From contig JAIRVW010000100.1 in NCBI GenBank assembly GCA_031253705.1, positions 1-7,632 of the forward strand: a stretch of DNA of 7,632 bases. The letters run 5' to 3'. Of this stretch, positions 5,061 through 7,632 are shown in pieces. The notes beneath the pieces are model-generated. The model saw only the letters and a program-made list of their open reading frames with translations. It ran no database searches and was not told the origin of the DNA. A program made the position numbers and the translations under genes. This DNA comes from Brucellaceae bacterium. Lineage in GTDB: Bacteria > Pseudomonadota > Alphaproteobacteria > Rhizobiales > Rhizobiaceae. Within the stretch, counting starts at the first letter, position 1. Each line of letters begins with the position of its first letter.

Positions 5061-7205
5061 ATGACACAGCGCGCAACGCCACACACCGGCCATTCGGCCT
5101 GTCCGCATGACTGCCCGTCCACTTGTGCGCTGGATGTGGAAATTCTCGACAGCTATACAATCGGGCGTATCCGCGGAGCCAAAGACAACAACTATACGGC
5201 AGGGGTGATCTGCGCCAAGGTCGCCCGCTATGCCGAACGGGTGCACCATCCTGACCGGCTGCTGAAACCGCTGATCCGCAAAGGCGCAAAAGGCGGGGGC
5301 GTGTGGCAGGAAATCTCATGGGCGGATGCGCTGGATCTGACCGCAGAGAAATTTTTGAAAGCCGAAGAAAAATACGGTTCTGAAAGTATCTGGCCGAATT
5401 ATTATGCCGGAACCATGGGGTTGGTGCAGCGCGATTCCATCAATCGTCTACGTTATGCCAAAAAATACTCCAATATGTTTTCCAGCTTCTGCACCAATCT
5501 GGCATGGACGGGTTATATGGCAGGCACCGGTGCTCTGCGCGGGCCTGATCCGCGTGAGATTGCCAAGTCCGATTGCGTGGTGATCTGGGGCACCAATGCC
5601 GCCGCCACGCAGGTTAATGTGATGACCCATGCGGCACGCGCGCGTAAAGAACGCGGCGCAAAAATCGTGGCGATTGATGTCTATGAAACGGCAACTGTCC
5701 GTCAGGCGGATATCGGTATTGTGCTGAAACCCGGTACAGACGGTGCCTTTGCCTGTGCGGTGATGCATGTGCTGTTCCGAGATGGTCTGGCCGACTGGGA
5801 TTATCTCAACCGCTATACGGATGCACCTCAAGCACTGGAGCAGCATCTGCAAAGCCGCACGCCGCAATGGGCAGCAGAAATAACCGGCGTATCTGTCGAG
5901 GATATTGAGGCTTTTGCCCGTCTGGTCGGCACGGTTAAGCGCACATATTTCCGGTTAGGTTATGGTTTTTCTCGCCAGCGCAATGGCGCAGTGAATATGC
6001 ACGCCGCTTCCTGTATCGCCGCTGTGACCGGTGCGTGGACGCTGGAGGGCGGCGGTGCTTTCCATTCCAATTCCGGTATTTTCGGGATGGATCAATCAGA
6101 GATCAAAGGCACCGCCTTTGCTGATCCGTCCATCCGGTCGTTGGATCAGTCAAAGATCGGCCGTGTTCTGACCGGTGATGCAGAGGCGCTTTATGGCGGT
6201 GCTCCGGTCATGGCGATGCTGATCCAGAATACCAATCCGGCCAATGTGGCGCCGGAACAGCGACTGGTGCGTCAGGGCTTTATGCGCGATGATCTGTTTA
6301 CCGTGGTGCATGAGCAGTTTATGACTGATACGGCGAAAATGGCCGATCTGGTGCTGCCCGCAACAACATTTCTGGAGCATGATGATATTTATCGCGGCGG
6401 CGGCCAGCAGCATGTTCTGCTCGGAGCCAAGCTGATTGAGGCCGCAGGCGAAGCGCGCGAAAATATCTATGTTATCAATGAACTGGCCAATCGCTTAGGC
6501 GTTGGTCATCTCGAAGGTTTCAATCTGCCTGCGCGCCAGCTGGTCGATAATCTGCTGATTAAAAGCAATATGCCTGATTTTGAAACCATGCGGGAGCAGC
6601 GCTGGCTTGATAAGCAGCCGGATTTTGAAAAGTCCCATTATCTCGATGGTTTCGCATGGCCGGACGGTAAATTCCGTTTCCGCGTGGACTGGCAGCAGCA
6701 GACTTCGCCGGATCGCCCGCCTGAGGCTATGGGGCTGCAGGGACCTGTTGCGGATATGCCGGAATTTCCGGATTACTGGGCGAGCAATGAACTGGCCGAT
6801 CCGCAGCATCCGTTCAAGCTGACGACATCACCGGCGCATAATTTCCTGAACTCGACCTTTGCCGAGACACCAACGTCTCTGGCAAAAGAAGTGCGTCCGC
6901 AATTGCTGATCCGTGATGATGACGCGGCAGAGCTGGGGCTGGAAGACGGTATGCGGGTGCAGATCGGCAACCAGCGCGGCGAACTGGTGCTGCATGTGAA
7001 AATCCAACTAGCAGGTGGTGCCAAGAAACTGCGTCGCGGTGTTGTGGTCTCGGAAGGGCTGTTCCCGAATTCGGCCTTTGAAGGCGGCGAGGGGATCAAT
7101 ATTCTGACCGGTGCGGATGCTGCGGCACCACATGGCGGCACCGCTTTCCATGACATCAAAGTCTGGATACGTCCTTATGAGGAAACGGCAGCAAAAGCGG
7201 CCTGA
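5061..7205 (+). CDS. cytoplasmic [4Fe-4S] molybdopterin oxidoreductase, substrate unknown
   Basis: This 714-residue enzyme belongs to the DMSO-reductase (bis-MGD) superfamily. The N-terminal iron-sulfur domain (about 10-68) has Cys14, Cys18, Cys22 and Cys51 (C-x3-C-x3-C-x28-C), with Lys53 after the last cysteine where an electron-transfer lysine is usual. The main molybdopterin domain (about 69-480) includes VVIWGTNAAATQVN (173-186), KPGTDGAFACAVMHVLF (223-239), QNTNPANVAP (389-398) and ADLVLPATTFLEHDD (428-442). The C-terminal dinucleotide-binding domain (about 585-704) includes SPAHNFLNSTFAETPTS (590-606), GMRVQIGNQRGE (630-641) and EGINILTGAD (677-686). There is no twin-arginine signal, so it should be cytoplasmic. 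Aligned by eye to formate dehydrogenase, the selenocysteine/cysteine metal-ligand position falls near Ala148. No electron-transfer subunit, fdhD or cofactor gene lies within the window. Alphaproteobacteria carry many unassigned paralogues of this kind; I would not name a substrate. Confidence 0.92.
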   Translation: MTQRATPHTGHSACPHDCPSTCALDVEILDSYTIGRIRGAKDNNYTAGVICAKVARYAERVHHPDRLLKPLIRKGAKGGGVWQEISWADALDLTAEKFLKAEEKYGSESIWPNYYAGTMGLVQRDSINRLRYAKKYSNMFSSFCTNLAWTGYMAGTGALRGPDPREIAKSDCVVIWGTNAAATQVNVMTHAARARKERGAKIVAIDVYETATVRQADIGIVLKPGTDGAFACAVMHVLFRDGLADWDYLNRYTDAPQALEQHLQSRTPQWAAEITGVSVEDIEAFARLVGTVKRTYFRLGYGFSRQRNGAVNMHAASCIAAVTGAWTLEGGGAFHSNSGIFGMDQSEIKGTAFADPSIRSLDQSKIGRVLTGDAEALYGGAPVMAMLIQNTNPANVAPEQRLVRQGFMRDDLFTVVHEQFMTDTAKMADLVLPATTFLEHDDIYRGGGQQHVLLGAKLIEAAGEARENIYVINELANRLGVGHLEGFNLPARQLVDNLLIKSNMPDFETMREQRWLDKQPDFEKSHYLDGFAWPDGKFRFRVDWQQQTSPDRPPEAMGLQGPVADMPEFPDYWASNELADPQHPFKLTTSPAHNFLNSTFAETPTSLAKEVRPQLLIRDDDAAELGLEDGMRVQIGNQRGELVLHVKIQLAGGAKKLRRGVVVSEGLFPNSAFEGGEGINILTGADAAAPHGGTAFHDIKVWIRPYEETAAKAA

Positions 7206-7219
7206 TCCTTCCTTAAACA

Positions 7220-7251
7220 AAAAGCCCGCGCTGGTGACAGCGCGGGCTTTT
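7220..7251. terminator. bidirectional intrinsic terminator after the oxidoreductase gene
   Basis: GCCCGCGCTG (7224-7233) and CAGCGCGGGC (7238-7247) form a perfect 10-bp stem around a GTGA loop. It is flanked by AAAA (7220-7223) and TTTT (7248-7251), which extend it to 14 bp. Because A and T tracts sit on either side, it can stop the oxidoreductase transcript and the convergent DUF992 transcript, whose stop codon is at 7273-7275. Confidence 0.92.
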
Positions 7252-7272
7252 CGTTAAAACCAAGACTAAAGA

Positions 7273-7632
7273 TTAGCCTTCGTATTTCAGACGGAAGTTG
7301 GACAGACCAACAGCAGCATTCAGACCCTTCTGGCCCTGAATGGAGATCGGCTGCAGGGAAATGTTTTTCCATGTGCCGCCGGTCAGAACATTGGTGCCTG
7401 CGCCGATACCGATTGTGGCGTTAGCAGATGCGCCGACATAGCTGCCGCGCAGTGCGCCTTCAGGGCGAACAGTTGGTGCCCAGACAGCCCATGCGAGCTG
7501 GCCGCCATTGTAGAAACCGATATCAACACCGATTTTGGTGATCTGGCCGGAATAACGCTCAGCAGGTGCACCGCGCTTTGAAGGCTGGAACACGCAATCC
7601 ATTTCCTGACGGCTGCCGATGATGACGCCGAT
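7273..7632 (-). CDS. DUF992 domain protein, C-terminal part (5' end beyond window)
   Basis: The last 119 codons of a minus-strand gene are present. The frame stays open to the right edge, so an internal methionine at 7602 is not the start: upstream codons read IGVIIGSRQE before it. The pattern fits the DUF992 family: IIGSRQEMDCVF (4-15 of the visible part), GQITKIGVDIGFYNGGQLAWAVWAPT, GALRGSYVGASANATIGIG, TNVLTGG, LQPISIQGQKGLNAAVG and FRLKYEG at the end. Family members are exported proteins of about 150-170 residues found mainly in Hyphomicrobiales, with no assigned function. The missing part should hold the signal peptide and the first conserved Cys region. The gene ends into the terminator at 7220-7251 and is convergent with the oxidoreductase gene. 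Confidence 0.88.
   Translation of the reverse strand: MGVIIGSRQEMDCVFQPSKRGAPAERYSGQITKIGVDIGFYNGGQLAWAVWAPTVRPEGALRGSYVGASANATIGIGAGTNVLTGGTWKNISLQPISIQGQKGLNAAVGLSNFRLKYEG

Noticed and set aside
5448..5867. 139-codon minus-strand frame inside the oxidoreductase gene, and similar frames up to 7159
   Set aside because: All lie antisense to conserved blocks of the molybdopterin enzyme, with no ribosome sites or domains.
1..7632. Defence system, mobile element, CRISPR array or biosynthetic cluster
   Set aside because: No transposase, integrase, repeat array, toxin-antitoxin pair or nuclease-helicase gene is present. The only nuclease is a secreted RNase T2 with standard motifs, and the gene set is typical core chromosome.

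Overview
The window looks like ordinary chromosome of an alphaproteobacterium in the order Hyphomicrobiales, most likely the family Brucellaceae (Brucella, Ochrobactrum, Pseudochrobactrum or a relative). The strongest pointer is the first gene: its product matches, from memory, the Brucella outer-membrane protein Omp25 along its whole length. A DUF992 protein, a rhizobial-type secreted four-cysteine protein and an alphaproteobacterial molybdopterin oxidoreductase agree with this. There are no transposases, integrases, phage genes, CRISPR arrays, tRNAs or rRNAs.

Layout. (1) Bases 1-237 are a non-coding leader with several inverted repeats, followed by omp25 on the + strand (238-888). (2) A strong bidirectional terminator (903-936) separates omp25 from three convergent minus-strand genes. 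In transcription order these are a secreted protein of unknown function (2854-2417), a secreted T2-family ribonuclease (2408-1566) and a glutathione S-transferase-like protein (1542-940). The gaps are 8 and 23 bases, so they are probably one operon. A terminator-shaped hairpin lies inside the first codons of the ribonuclease gene. (3) rlmJ, the 23S rRNA adenine-N6 methyltransferase gene, is also on the minus strand (3855-2971), with its own upstream region. (4) A 264-bp divergent intergenic region rich in inverted repeats leads to a ten-helix EamA/DMT transporter gene on the + strand (4120-4971). (5) After 89 bases comes a large [4Fe-4S]/molybdopterin oxidoreductase gene (5061-7205), whose true start is the ATG at 5061. 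(6) A second strong bidirectional terminator (7220-7251) separates it from the 3' part of a convergent DUF992 gene that runs off the right edge.

The genes do not form one pathway. The left half concerns the envelope and periplasm (Omp25, two exported proteins) plus a glutathione-linked enzyme. The right half holds rRNA modification, a drug/metabolite-type exporter or permease, and a cytoplasmic molybdenum enzyme of unknown substrate without its own accessory genes. I found no convincing new multi-gene system. The points most worth a second look are the hairpin inside the ribonuclease gene, the apparent lack of a usual molybdenum-ligand residue in the oxidoreductase, and the palindromes in the omp25 leader and the rlmJ/transporter intergenic region.
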